This document shows positions 21,599-32,055 of a stretch of DNA of 64,000 bases, one piece after another. The stretch is taken from positions 151,436-215,435 of the forward strand of contig JAIWWG010000064.1 in the NCBI GenBank assembly GCA_025435555.1, read 5' to 3'. The translations under genes were made by a program, and so were the position numbers. Source of the stretch: Chytriomyces cf. hyalinus JEL632. Taxonomy: Eukaryota; Chytridiomycota; Chytridiomycetes; Chytridiales; Chytriomycetaceae. The first letter of the stretch is position 1; every line of letters begins with the position of its first letter. A model generated the notes under the pieces. The model was not told the origin of the DNA, ran no database searches, and was given only the letters and a program-made list of their open reading frames with translations.

Positions 21599-23090
21599 AT
21601 GAAATTTGTGCTCGCAGTCGTTGCGTCGGCACTCGGCGTCCTTGCAGCCAAGTTGGAGCCAGCTGATGGCAAAGTCGTCTTTGGAGTCTGGTTTGGTGAG
21701 CATCCTTCCATCGCATTCCATCGCATTCCACCCCATCCCATTCCATCCCCATCTGATGCTCACTGATGCTGACCCTCTGATGCACATGACACTGATGAAT
21801 CAATTGACCCCCTCCCCCACAGATGGAACGGCTGATACCTCCATCTACTCTGGAAACGACACGGCCGCAAAAGTAAACGAGCGTCTGGGCTTCAACGTTG
21901 GTCAGTCCGGTACCTTTTTTTTCATTCAAAGCCCCCCGCTCAATCACAATCACAATCATAGGCTCCTTCCAGATGTGGCAGTCCCTCCCCCTTGAACACA
22001 AACCCGAAATGGCCCCGCTCCAGAACGACGACGGATCCATCAACATGGACATGCTCAATGAAGGCACAGACGCCAGCCTCTTTCTGACCATCTACCCAAA
22101 GAGCTTGGCGGTCAACGACAGCGACATTCTCGCCCTCGCTAACCAGTGTGCCGATATCATCAAGAGCGGTCGTAACGTTTATTTGCGTCTGGCGCCAGTG
22201 AGTGCACATTTTTTTGTTCATGAGTGGGAGACACAAGGAAATTGATGACTTGTTTTTTTATTTGTCCCCTTCAGGAAATGAACGGCGACTGGTTCCCCGC
22301 TTACTCCAGAAAACCAGCAGAGTATATTGCCTTCTGGAGAAAGGTGCACGGTGTTGTCAATGGAATTGCTCCACAAGTCGCTTTCGTCTGGGGTCCCAAC
22401 TACCATGGCCCTTCTACCCAAGACCTCTATGAACCCTACTGGCCTGGAACTGAATACGTTGACTGGGTCGGTATCTCTCTCTACTGGAAAGGATTCGCAC
22501 GCGACTGGCCATGGGCTGTCAACAACCTCTCCCCAGTCACCTACACGAGCGATATCATTAGCGGAGTTCTCCCGGAAGCCGCTGAAGACAACTTTTACGC
22601 AAACTTTGCGGAAAAGTACAACAAGCCTTTTGTCATTTGCGAAACTGCCGCCGGATTCATCATGAGCAGTTACAACCCAACCACCAAAGTCGTGTCCCCA
22701 ATTTCCCCTGGCCCCGGCCGCGCTCAATTGCAACTGAGTTTCTGGAAAAGTATCTTTAACGATGACGTTTTGCGCAAGTTCCCCCGCTTCAAGATGGTCT
22801 TTGCGTTTGAAATGTACAAGCGTGAGGATAACATGGACCGTGATTTCAGAGCGACGACCGACCCAGAGTCATTGAAGGCCATTTCAGGGCTTTTGGACAC
22901 CATGGATAAGAAGGGTGTCATGGCATGGGCAAAATCTTCTGCCATCACTTCGGCTACAACTTCTGCGGCCGATCAAGTGACTACAACCAAGGCTGTTGCG
23001 TCCGTTGTTACTACTACTGCGTCAAAGTCGAGTGGATTCAAGGTGCAGATTGCCGGCATTGTTGGACTTGTTTTGTCGCTTCTTTTGTAA
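21599..23090 (+). CDS. GPI-anchored GH26-like glycoside hydrolase, copy 1
   Basis: A likely secreted, wall- or membrane-tethered (beta/alpha)8 glycanase acting on mannan-type polysaccharide. The signal peptide is MKFVLAVVASALGVLAA, then KLEPADGKVVFGVWFD. Four exons; introns at about 21695-21822, 21900-21961 and 22199-22274. RLAPEMNGDWF carries the expected acid/base Glu after strand 4, WVGISLYWKG follows, and the Glu in FVICETAA sits where the nucleophile belongs. The Ser/Thr-rich C terminus ends in a hydrophobic tail (GFKVQIAGIVGLVLSLLL), the hallmark of GPI attachment. About 400 residues, intact. The adjacent paralogue shares the same order, giving mutual support. The GH26 assignment, as against another clan GH-A family, is inference from the EMNG-W and E-T-A contexts. 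Confidence 0.72.
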
Positions 23091-23323
23091 ATTGGGGGGA
23101 ATTTGAATTGAGTCGGTGTTTTTTTTTATTCCATCCTTGTTTTGGTGTTTTTGCGTTTTTTGCGTTGTTCCCAAGTTATAACCAGTGAAATAGATATTGA
23201 TTGTTTTTTATGTCTTGTACGTTCAGTGTCGGGTGTTTCTTGGCTTGTTCTTTATTTAGATGCTGCCCCGAAATGATGGGGCGCGCATTCGTGAGATATC
23301 CGAAAACAAAAAAAGAAAAAAAC

Positions 23324-24889
23324 ATGCATCTACTCACCTTTCTCCCATTCATTATAACGACCGTGTATGCGTTGGGCAAGTTGGAACCGGCGGACGGAAA
23401 ACTCCTTTTCGGCGCATGGATCGACACGTCTTCGGAGCCACAGAGCGGTGGTGATTCACCCTTTGCGTTCAACTCGCGTATCGGGTTCCGTGCAAGTATA
23501 TGACGTGTTTTTTTTTTTTTTGATTCTTGGCGACTTGAGAGAAACTTGACTGGCAATTTAAGGCGCGTTTCAATACTACCAACATTTGCCGTTGAAACCA
23601 CCTGCTGCCGGTGCACCAGATTATGACTTGCCGAATCACAATTTGGATGGGACTTTGAAATTGAGCGTGTTGAATGATTCAACGAATGCGGCCATTTTTT
23701 TGACGATTTATCCGATGCAAGGAATTACTGAGGCGGCTGTTTCGGATGATCAAATTGTTGCGTTGGCGAATCAAGTTAATGGGATTACTGTGAGTTTTGA
23801 TTTTTTTTGTTTGATGGTTTTTTTGGCGTGTTTAACGTAGTTTGTTTTTAGAAATCCACGGGTCGTAATTTGTTCTTGCGTCTGGCTCCTGAAATGAATG
23901 GTAACTTTTCTTTTTGATTCGTTGGTTTCTGAATCTAACCTTTGCATTCCATTTCATGATGATCGGGACAAAAAAGGGGACTGGTTCATCTACGGCGAAC
24001 AACCAACCGCATTCATTACATTCTGGCGCCGCTTCCATAATCTGTTTACTCCCATCGCGCCTCAAGTTGCCCTAGTTTGGAGCCCAAATTTCCGCGCAGC
24101 TACCGAACGGTTCCCATATGATCCGTATTGGCCGGGCACTGAATACGTGGATTGGGTTGGTATTTCGATCTATTGGAAAGGTTTGGCAAAAAGTCATCCG
24201 TGGCTTGAAAACACGTTGGCGCCGAGTGATTATGCGGCGCAGTTGTTGGATGCTGCGGGGCCGGAAGGATCTGTGCAGTCGTTTTATCAGGATTATGGGG
24301 TTAGGTACAATAAGCCGGTTGTTGTGAGTGTCTTTTTTTTGGTGTTGGTTGTGGGGGAGGGGCGGTTGGTTGAACTGGCGTTTTTTTTTTCTTTCAGATT
24401 TCAGAATCCGCTGCTGCATTCCATATGGCTTCAAAAGGTCGCCCATTAGACGCGGGAGTCGGCCAAACCGCCACCGTCATGAGTTTCTGGAACTCGTTCA
24501 TCTTCAACCCCGCCTTTCGATCCAAATACCCGCTCCTCAAGATGGTGTTTTGTTTTGAAATGGTGAAAACTGAAGACGAAGAAACTACAAATGATTACCG
24601 TGCGACAGTGGATCCGGGTACGTTGGTAGAGTTTAAGAAGGGGATTGCGGCGATGGATCGGGCGGGGGTTGTGGTGTGGGCGCGGGAGAGTGGTGTGAGT
24701 GTTAGTAGTAGTGCTACTGCTGTGGTGAGGACGGCTACCGCGACTTCTTTGGTTGTTGCGACTGAGGTTGTGGCTGCGACGAAGGTTGCTTCGGAGGCTG
24801 TGTCGACGCAGCAAAGGAGTGGTGGTGCTGCTATTGGTTCTGTGTGGTCTCTTGTTTTGGTGGTGGTTGTGGGTTTTATGGCGCTGTGA
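23324..24889 (+). CDS. GPI-anchored GH26-like glycoside hydrolase, copy 2
   Basis: A tandem paralogue of the upstream gene, about 235 bp downstream in the same direction. The signal peptide is MHLLTFLPFIITTVYALG, then KLEPADGKLLFGAWIDT. Further exons give FLRLAPEMN-GDWF, split by an intron exactly at the catalytic motif, then PYWPGTEYVDWVGISIYWKG and ISESAAAFHM with the second carboxylate. A Ser/Thr/Val-rich tail ends in VWSLVLVVVVGFMAL, consistent with a GPI signal. Four or five introns (about 23492-23562, 23792-23851, 23900-23977, 24324-24397). No frame breaks. It has diverged from copy 1 clearly in the N-terminal third, so the duplication is not recent. Confidence 0.72.
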
Positions 24890-24963
24890 TGGATGTGTGT
24901 GTTTTTCTGTGAAGATACAAACTGGTGTGTTTTTTCCAATTTCTTTTGAATTTTCTTTTGAAA

Positions 24964-25390
24964 TGGTTGACAAACCTGTGCACCCATGGATCACGGCTGT
25001 TGTTGGCACATTGCATGTGGTACCCCTCATCACGTCTTCTGTCTACGTGCTGGGAAAACCCTGCCTTCTCCTGTTTGGGGAGTGGATGATCCCAGTCAGC
25101 GGGAGGATACTCTCGGACTGCCTTGAAAACGAGTGTTTGTGGGTTTTCACTCGCTGGTTCTGTTGAATTTCAATATGCGCGAAGGGGGCGATGGGGTGCA
25201 TGTATGGTCGACAGCTCGATATGCATTGCTTATGTTTCGTATTGGCCCGGGAAAGAATGCATAACCTGTGGGGTTTGAAAACACGATGGAAGCGCTTGAT
25301 TTACGCAACTGGGTCCCAAGGATATCCATGCTGCCGTCGCTTTACATTTGATAAGGACCAATTGTGGCTGTGTTGACAGTGTGAAACAGA
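24964..25390 (+). pseudogene. Decayed third copy of the GH26-like gene
   Basis: A frame beginning at 24964 contains LGKPCLLLFGEWMIPVSG, which lines up with the KLEPADGKLLFGAWIDT start of the two intact genes. About 200 bp on, a fragment YWPGKECITCGV matches their YWPGTEYVDWVG. The middle of the gene is missing and frames are broken. It is a relic of the same tandem array. Confidence 0.5.
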
Positions 25391-25492
25391 TCTGGTTTCT
25401 GAAGAAGTGGACGTGGATGCTGCATGCAGCACTGTATGCATCTAACTGGAGGGTTTGGCGACCTCCATCTTTGAAACAACAGCAAAAACAAA

Positions 25493-27595
25493 ATGCAAAG
25501 TCTCGTATTCATTGACTGGTCTGTCGCCTGGGCATTCCAGATTTTCAGCGTTTCCAAAAAGAGAAACCCAAAAAGCACTTCCATCACTCCCCCCCCAAAA
25601 CGCCCCCTTACCCCAGGCCCCCCGATGCAGGCAAGCGGAGCTTATTATGGCGCGGAAGGATCCTCTCGCGAGATGGGCGGCCGTGGCTCTTCATCGGCAC
25701 CGGCTACTGCTGACTCACTTCCCAACTCCAACCAATGCGATCCTGCCAATCCTGCTTCGAAGGACCCCATTGTTGTTGCTACTGCAAATGTGGCAGTAGA
25801 TGGCGGCAGAATGGAAGCTGTTGTTCATGGTCGGACTGCGTCGATACCATCCAGCCACGTTTCGTTCAAAAACAGTGCACCTGCGAACGGACCCAAGCAG
25901 CATCCAAATGCGTTTCATCCGTATAAACGAAGCTTTCATACTTCCTTCCATGCGAATAATGGTGCGTGTGTGTGTGTGAAGGTTGCTTTTTTTGTTTCAT
26001 GGGGGAATGTGACTAATCATACAACCCACACACCAGCCCCTGCCTCACCGCCAGTTCAAATCATGCCTCAAACGATATCGAAAAACTCATCGCGCAGTAT
26101 CATGGAACAGGATGACTCGCTGCTCATGTCGCCGCAAGCTGCAGATGACAGTGATGCGCACATGTTTGCTGCCTCACCTGTCGCTGGAGATGATGAAGAG
26201 CTCGACAATGCAAAGATACCAGCTCCATTGCATGATCAGCATCGATCGAACCAGGTTGCTGCACCCTTGCCGTATCCTCAAACTCGGTCAAGAATGCAGC
26301 AGCAACAGCAGCAGCCAGCAACTTTGTCAGAAAACGTGCGATCGAATCCTCTACGGATACCTGGTTCCAATTCGAGGATTGATTCAGAGTTGAAGGAACC
26401 GCCGGAACTGATTCAGAAGGCTGATCCTGCTGCACAATGCACACCTGCCACCGATCCTGACAAGATTCAGGACGCGAAAGATTTGGCAGCCTTTGCGGCA
26501 TGGGTCACGCTTCGACTTATTGGACGGAGGTGGAGTTTGTTGATGGAGCAGAAAACGGCTGCTGCTGCAAGTGCCGGCGTCAGTGGACACAGTAACAGTG
26601 TTTACGGCGTTTCGAATTCCCCGGGCGTCTCAATGTCTGGCATGCACTCTTCATACATCCCTTCGAGTCAGTTATCTGCGGGCGTGTCCATGTCTGCTGT
26701 TGTTGGGCCCGGTGCAGCTGCTGTTGGGAATTTTTCAACGTTTGCAAACAATATTCAGCCGTCCGCATATGTTGCGGGTTCTGTTGCTGGCTCATTGTAT
26801 ATCCCTTCATCTTCTCCGAATCGGTTTCAGCAGCATCAGCAACCTCAAACTCATACTCCCATCATTCATCGGCAGCTTCCGCCGGCCTCGTTCACGAGGG
26901 GCACTCCACCAAATGGACAGCGGCCTTTACTGAATCGGTTTGGTGCAGCATCGCAGAATGTTCATCCTGTAATGGGGTATCGCGATGATCGTATCGATTC
27001 TGTGACGACTGTGCATTCTGTTGGATCACAAAGACGGGGAAGCTCGTATTTCCAGCAACAACAATCCAACTCGCAATACGCGCCTTCATTCAGCACACCG
27101 TTAATTCCTCAAGTACATTCCAGGCAAAACTCGGCTGCGAATTTAATGTCAACCGTGTCAATGGAACCGTCGTTGGTGATGGGTGGACCTGGCAGTCTCC
27201 CAATTCCTGAGGGACATTTCTTGTCGCCGACCAATTCGCCAAACATGATTCAGCAGGGAAATGCCAGTGCCAGATTTGCGAGTCCTGCATCGGGGTTGCA
27301 GCAGTCACCGTCTCCAGGTGTGTCTACGCGGATAAATGATTTACCCTATCCGCAGATGCGAAATGCTGGGTCGAGTGCGTCAACGATTGTCAGCGACTGT
27401 CTGCATGAGGATACAATGAATGCCGATGTTTCGAACAAATCAAATACCAATCAGAAAATGACAACGCTGCCGCCGTTGAATCAGATTCTTGATGCGCAGA
27501 ATATTCGGTTACCCTCTATTCTTGTACACAATCCTCAGTTGCATCCTATTTTCGAATCCGATTCTTCTTTAGCTGGCGGTGGCGGTGGCGGTGGC

Positions 27596-27627
<32 letters not shown>

Positions 27628-28483
27628 TGGTTATGGGAGGCCTTTGCCGCCGTTTGGGCAGGCGCCGAGATATGCATCTTCTTCGCAATATTCTGCTGCG
27701 ACTTTACCGTTACCGAGGCATGTTCAAATGCATGGACGATCGCAATCAAGTTATACGACAGCATCCAACAGTTCCATGCTCAGCAGTCCCAACCCACCTC
27801 CTCAATTCTTGCAACCCACAAACCCACAACAGCAACAACAACCACAATCAACTCGACACACGTTACCGCCTTCTTATATCAGCCATTACACGAGCCGGCT
27901 TACACGGTTAGCAACTCTAACGCTTCTAAAAACGCCGACACCGCCGCACACAACACTGCTTGCCTTACATCTACTGCGAAGACTCATTAGCACACCCAAA
28001 CCGCTGCCCACACGGATCAGTACACCAACACGGATGCTACTCGCGTGTCTCATGGTTGCGGATTCATTGTTTGGCGGCGAACGGGGTGTCCCGAGTCGTG
28101 TGTGGGGTGCCATTGCGAAAGTGAGTGGATTAAAAGATGGAGGGGATGATGGTGATACGGCGACGGCGTCGTCCAATGTGCCACCACCTGTAGGGCCATT
28201 AACGGATGCGAAACAGCTTACGGCGGTTGAAGGGGGGCTTGGGTTCATTGCGGGGATGAAAAAGGATGTGCTTGTTGCGCTTGGGTTTCATTTGCATGCG
28301 AGTGTTGTTGGGTATACAGAGTGGATGCAGACATTGAAGGATTTGTTGAAGGATGGGGATTCGGGAGGGGATGGTGGTGGGTCTGTTACTGGAGCGAGTG
28401 TGGATATGAAGAGGCGGACGAAGCGGATATTGGATGATTTGTCGGTTGGGGAGGGGAGGTTGGGGATGGATTGGAAGTGGTGA
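25493..28483 (+). CDS. Long Q/S-rich protein with C-terminal PHO80/PCL-like cyclin box
   Basis: Most of the chain (up to residue about 790) is low-complexity Ser/Gln/Asn/Pro sequence with a run of about 19 glycines. The last 200 residues form a helical domain with RMLLACLMVADSLFGGERGV, VWGAIAKVSG, then after a spacer the LTAVEGGL / VLVALGFHLHASVVGYTEWM steps. That is the order of a cyclin box of the Pho80/Pcl type, whose members activate a Pho85-like kinase. An intron of 75 bp at 25962-26036 (GT-AG, phase-neutral) probably splits the N-terminal part. The ATG at 25493 gives 996 codons including that intron; the in-frame ATG at 25625 is a credible alternative because the first 44 codons look unlike the rest. 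The conserved Arg/Lys of classical cyclins cannot be checked by eye. Confidence 0.65.
27575..27631 (+). repeat. GGCGGT hexanucleotide repeat coding poly-glycine
   Basis: About eight GGCGGT units and then GGT triplets encode about 19 consecutive glycines inside the cyclin-box protein. Such runs vary in length between strains. Confidence 0.9.
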
Positions 28484-28908
28484 ATGTGGTTTTTTATTTT
28501 TTTTTTGGGGTGGGGGGAAAGGGAGAGTGTTTTTCTGTTGTGTGTGTGAATTAGATTTTTGTTATTATTGCGCGTTTGCTTGTAAAGTGTATGTTGGGAC
28601 TCGGGCAGGGGGACTCTTTAGATGGTACTTGAGAATTCGCTAGTGTCCTGGGGCTAATGCTCCATCTGGGAGGATGTCCACGTAATTTACTAGTCACCGC
28701 CAGTGATCAGATTCGTCTGTCTCAATCACAGAGTTCTATAGAAGCTCCATCAAGTATTACATCTTGCACCAGTGACGCGTGTTGTTTTTGTACGAACTGA
28801 ACAGTCATCAAGCGTATTTGTGTTTTTATTGAAGTTGATTTGTTTTGGCCAAGAAAGAAAGGGAACATAAAAGGGATTTGAACTTTGAGAATGTATGATT
28901 CAGTGGGA
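28484..28908. other. 3' flank between convergent genes
   Basis: This is the intergenic space between the cyclin-box gene (+) and the monooxygenase (-). It contains a T-rich tract near 28490-28510 and no gene. Confidence 0.5.
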
Positions 28909-30246
28909 CTATTCCTCAGAGACTCTGTCGCTGTCAGCACCACCAGCACCGCCAGCACCACCAGCACTAGCACCACCAGCAGCTTCCATCGCGGCAGCCA
29001 TCACCGACTTGAACCAATTCGCAAACTCCTCCCCTCCATTCTCTCCATACATCATATCATTCATCATCTTGGATTGCACAGCCTCGCTTTTTCCGCGTTC
29101 AAGAATGGTGCTTTCATACGCGGCAAGTTTGGAATCCAATTCAGCGTCAAACGCGTCACCCGCAGTCAACTCAGCTTTACAAATTCCGGACAAGAGTTGA
29201 GATAATTCCAACGCGTCCCGCATTGCGAGGTTGACACCTTCTCCACTTGGAAGCATCAAATGGGCGGCATCTCCAAGCAATGTGACACCGGGCAAACGAT
29301 CCCAGGTCATACCGATGGGTAGTGCGTACATGGGTCTGCATTCAACTGGGAGTCCAGGGTTCATGAGGCTTTCTTCATCGCAGGCGGATGAAATTAAACT
29401 TTGTAGGGATGCGCTGTATTCAGAAAAGGCGGCCAATAAAACGGTTTTGGCTTCGGAAGCGGGTTTTCCTTCGATTTCTGTAGTTTTTGCCCACTGTTCA
29501 TCGTCGGTGCTGACGACGGCGTAGATTCGGGCAGAATCATGAGCGCCACGTTGGACAACGATTCCACGCGACTTTCCGAGTGCCATGAATGTGCCGCTTC
29601 CCGTGAGGAGAGCTTGGTCTGGATAGTTTGAGGAAAAGTGTGGGATTGTGAGGGTGGTGAATTGGACGCCTGCGTAGATGGGTTTCACGGGTGTGAGGAG
29701 GGTGCTGCGGATTTTGGACCATGCGCCGTCTGCGCCGATTACAATGTCGAATTGGTGGATGCCGTTTTCGGGTCCAAAGTCGAGGGTTACTTTGCGGGTG
29801 TTGGTGGTGGAGGAGGTTGCTGCGGATATGAGTTTATGGTTCCATTTGAAGCTTTCGGCGGGGATTTGGGAGAGGAGGAGGGTGGTGAGATTGTTGCGCG
29901 AGATTTCTGGACGGGATGGAAGGTTTGATGGTTCTTCTGATGGTGCTTCTTCTTCGTCTTCAGCGTATAGAATATCGGCGTTATGGTTGGCGATGCGGGT
30001 AGCTTCGGAACATTCACCCGTGAGAGCCATAAACTCTGCAGTGATTCCAAGTGCTTCGATTGCGGCGAGACCCGCTTCTTCATGCATGTCGAGAGAACCC
30101 GAGACTTTGGCCATTTCGTCTGGGGTAGGACGAGAGCGGAGATCGTAGAGGGTAAAGTTGAGGGCGTGTTTGTGGAGGAGAGCGGCGAGGGTGAGGCCGC
30201 CTGGTCCGCCACCAATGATTGCGATTGTTGGTTGTTGGAAGGACAT
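28909..30246 (-). CDS. FAD-dependent monooxygenase (PF01494/TetX-like)
   Basis: A flavoprotein hydroxylase that uses NAD(P)H and O2, in an uninterrupted frame of 445 residues from the ATG at 30246. The N terminus MSFQQPTIAIIGGGPGGLTL holds the dinucleotide-binding GxGxxG. FDIVIGADGAWSKIRSTLL is the DG fingerprint, and TLLGDAAHLMLPSGEGVNLA is the GD motif that contacts FAD ribose. All three signatures of group A monooxygenases are intact. The tail is Gly/Ala-rich (GGASAGGAGGAGG), coded by GGTGCT-type repeats. No introns are needed. No partner genes of a secondary-metabolite cluster lie beside it, so the substrate is unknown. Confidence 0.88.
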   Translation of the reverse strand: MSFQQPTIAIIGGGPGGLTLAALLHKHALNFTLYDLRSRPTPDEMAKVSGSLDMHEEAGLAAIEALGITAEFMALTGECSEATRIANHNADILYAEDEEEAPSEEPSNLPSRPEISRNNLTTLLLSQIPAESFKWNHKLISAATSSTTNTRKVTLDFGPENGIHQFDIVIGADGAWSKIRSTLLTPVKPIYAGVQFTTLTIPHFSSNYPDQALLTGSGTFMALGKSRGIVVQRGAHDSARIYAVVSTDDEQWAKTTEIEGKPASEAKTVLLAAFSEYSASLQSLISSACDEESLMNPGLPVECRPMYALPIGMTWDRLPGVTLLGDAAHLMLPSGEGVNLAMRDALELSQLLSGICKAELTAGDAFDAELDSKLAAYESTILERGKSEAVQSKMMNDMMYGENGGEEFANWFKSVMAAAMEAAGGASAGGAGGAGGADSDRVSEE

Positions 30247-30608
30247 GGACTGTTTGTTGTTATGAACTGTTGGGAAATGGGTGGTGGGGATGGGGGAGGT
30301 TTTATATTGGATCGTTTTGACAACGTGGGTTGGTATTTTGACCCTTGGGCACGCCCACGATATTTTGAAGGTTGGATTTGAAAGATTTGTCAGAATTTGG
30401 GAAATAATTTGAAACTGTTTTGGCCATAGTGGATTTATATTTATTTTACGCACGTCTATATTTATATTTATATTTTATTAAAGTTAAAATGATGGTTAAT
30501 GAGTGAGTGGATGATGCGAAGGAAATGCAATGCATTTGTAATTGCTTTTCACAATGCCCAGAATGCCCAGAATGAATGCCCAGGCAGACAATAAAATCAC
30601 TGAAAATC

Positions 30609-30636
30609 AAAAAAAAAAAAAAAAAAAAAAAAAAAA
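30609..30636 (+). repeat. Poly(A) run of 28 bases
   Basis: A homopolymer in the intergenic space between the monooxygenase and the next gene. No retroelement coding sequence adjoins it. Confidence 0.9.
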
Positions 30637-30857
30637 GATAAAAAAACGGGTGTATCCAGATGGTATCCAGATTATATCCAGCAAAGAGTCCGCTGTTCTG
30701 TTTCAAGAGATTTTATTTTTACCACTATATAAATAAACATCACAGAAATTTTTAAATATTATTTACAGAGCATAAAAATGGATTTGTACAAAAAAAGACC
30801 AGCAGCAGAGTGAGTTTGTTGGATTTGGCAAAAGCAAAGCAGCAGAAGGATTTCTTT

Positions 30858-31760
30858 TTACACGAGCAAACCGAATGTAACAGCAACCAGGCTTTCAGCG
30901 ACACCCCAACTGACACGCGACCCACTCGTGCCAGATGACGTGGTCTTGGAGTCTGATCCGGCGGCAGCAGCAGCAGCGCTTTTGGATCCGCCGGATGAAC
31001 CGCTTCCACCACCCGGCTGCTGTGATACTTTGACTGCCGGTGCGGCTGAAGTAGGTCCTGACACCGGCGGTGGAGCCATCGTAACGCGTGCGGACGTGGC
31101 AACTGGAGCAACAACGGCGGCGGGAGAGATTGCATTGTTGTTTGCACTTGATCCACTGCTGGGTAAATCTGCTGTGCAAATGAGTTGTTGATTCGTCATT
31201 TCAAATAGGCGCACTTGGTTGATGGTTTTCCATGAGTATGAAGCTGGAAAAAGTGGGGGGTTTGGAAAAAGTGGGGGGTTTTTTGGTCAAGTGGAAGAAG
31301 ACGCGTATTTTTAACATGTTTTATACCTCCAATGGAACGGATCAGTGTGAATGGTTTCGTGTCTTGGTTGTCGGATGCAGTTGGTGTATCGGCGGATAGT
31401 TTGATCCCTTCCCCATCGTTACCCAGACCTGCGAACCATGCGCTCTCGTTTGAATCCGTGTACGTTAACCCCTTGATCATAAACTATTGGCGCGTGCAAA
31501 AAATGCGTAAACAAAAAAAAACGCGTTACAAAAGTACACAACTTAACTGTACACCCATCAATCACAACCAACGTCCCTGAACAAACGAGTTTCTTGTTTG
31601 GATCGCTAATCAGGTACTGTGCGACTTGTTTCAACGGTGCAGTGACTTGGCCTGCGACCCAGCCGTCTGGAAGTTGTTGTGGATCGCAGCGTTGGACTTG
31701 GGGGAGTGCTGCGAGTGCGAGGTGGGTGGATGTGAGGATTGTGATGAGGGATGTGAGCAT
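30858..31760 (-). CDS. Small secreted, probably GPI-anchored protein of unknown function
   Basis: The ATG at 31760 opens a signal peptide (MLTSLITILTSTHLALA). The mature part has LVCSGTLVVIDGCT joined across an intron (about 31486-31550) to FMIKGLTYTDSNESAWFAGL, and after a second intron a SYSWKTINQVRLFEM segment. The Gly-Thr-Leu / Cys-Thr-Phe / Trp-Phe-Ala-Gly pattern resembles DM13/DOMON-like beta-sandwich domains, but that is weak inference. The C-terminal third is Ser/Ala/Gly/Pro-rich and ends in a hydrophobic tail (SLVAVTFGLLV), consistent with GPI anchoring. About 250 residues, no breaks. It may be a wall or surface protein. Confidence 0.6.
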
Positions 31761-32055
31761 TTTTTTTGTAGTTTTGTTGGATGTTTTGGAGGTGGGGGTG
31801 GGGTGCCTTTTTATAGTGTGTTGTGGTGTTGGCAGTTGGAGCCTGGCTAAAACAAAATGCATCTTGACTGGGGATCCATTTTCCTGCAAAAAAAAAAAGA
31901 ACAGAGCAAACCAAAACGCGTGTTTGAGAATAAATACACATCACAGATTTTAATTCGTGGATATATTAATAACTGAAGCAGAATAATTATAAAAAAACAA
32001 ACTTGTTCAAGGAAAGAAGAAAAAACAAAAACCAAAAAAACAAAAAAAACTACTT

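Noticed and set aside
24446-25033. Minus-strand frame of 195 codons, His/Arg/Ser-rich
   Set aside because: Antisense shadow of the Ser/Thr/Val-rich tail of GH26 copy 2.
27546-27764. Minus-strand frame rich in His-Arg repeats
   Set aside because: It is the antisense shadow of the GGCGGT poly-glycine tract in the cyclin-box gene.
30609-30636. Poly(A) run as the tail of a retroposed gene or LINE
   Set aside because: No retroelement or intronless duplicate lies directly 5' of it and no target duplication is visible.
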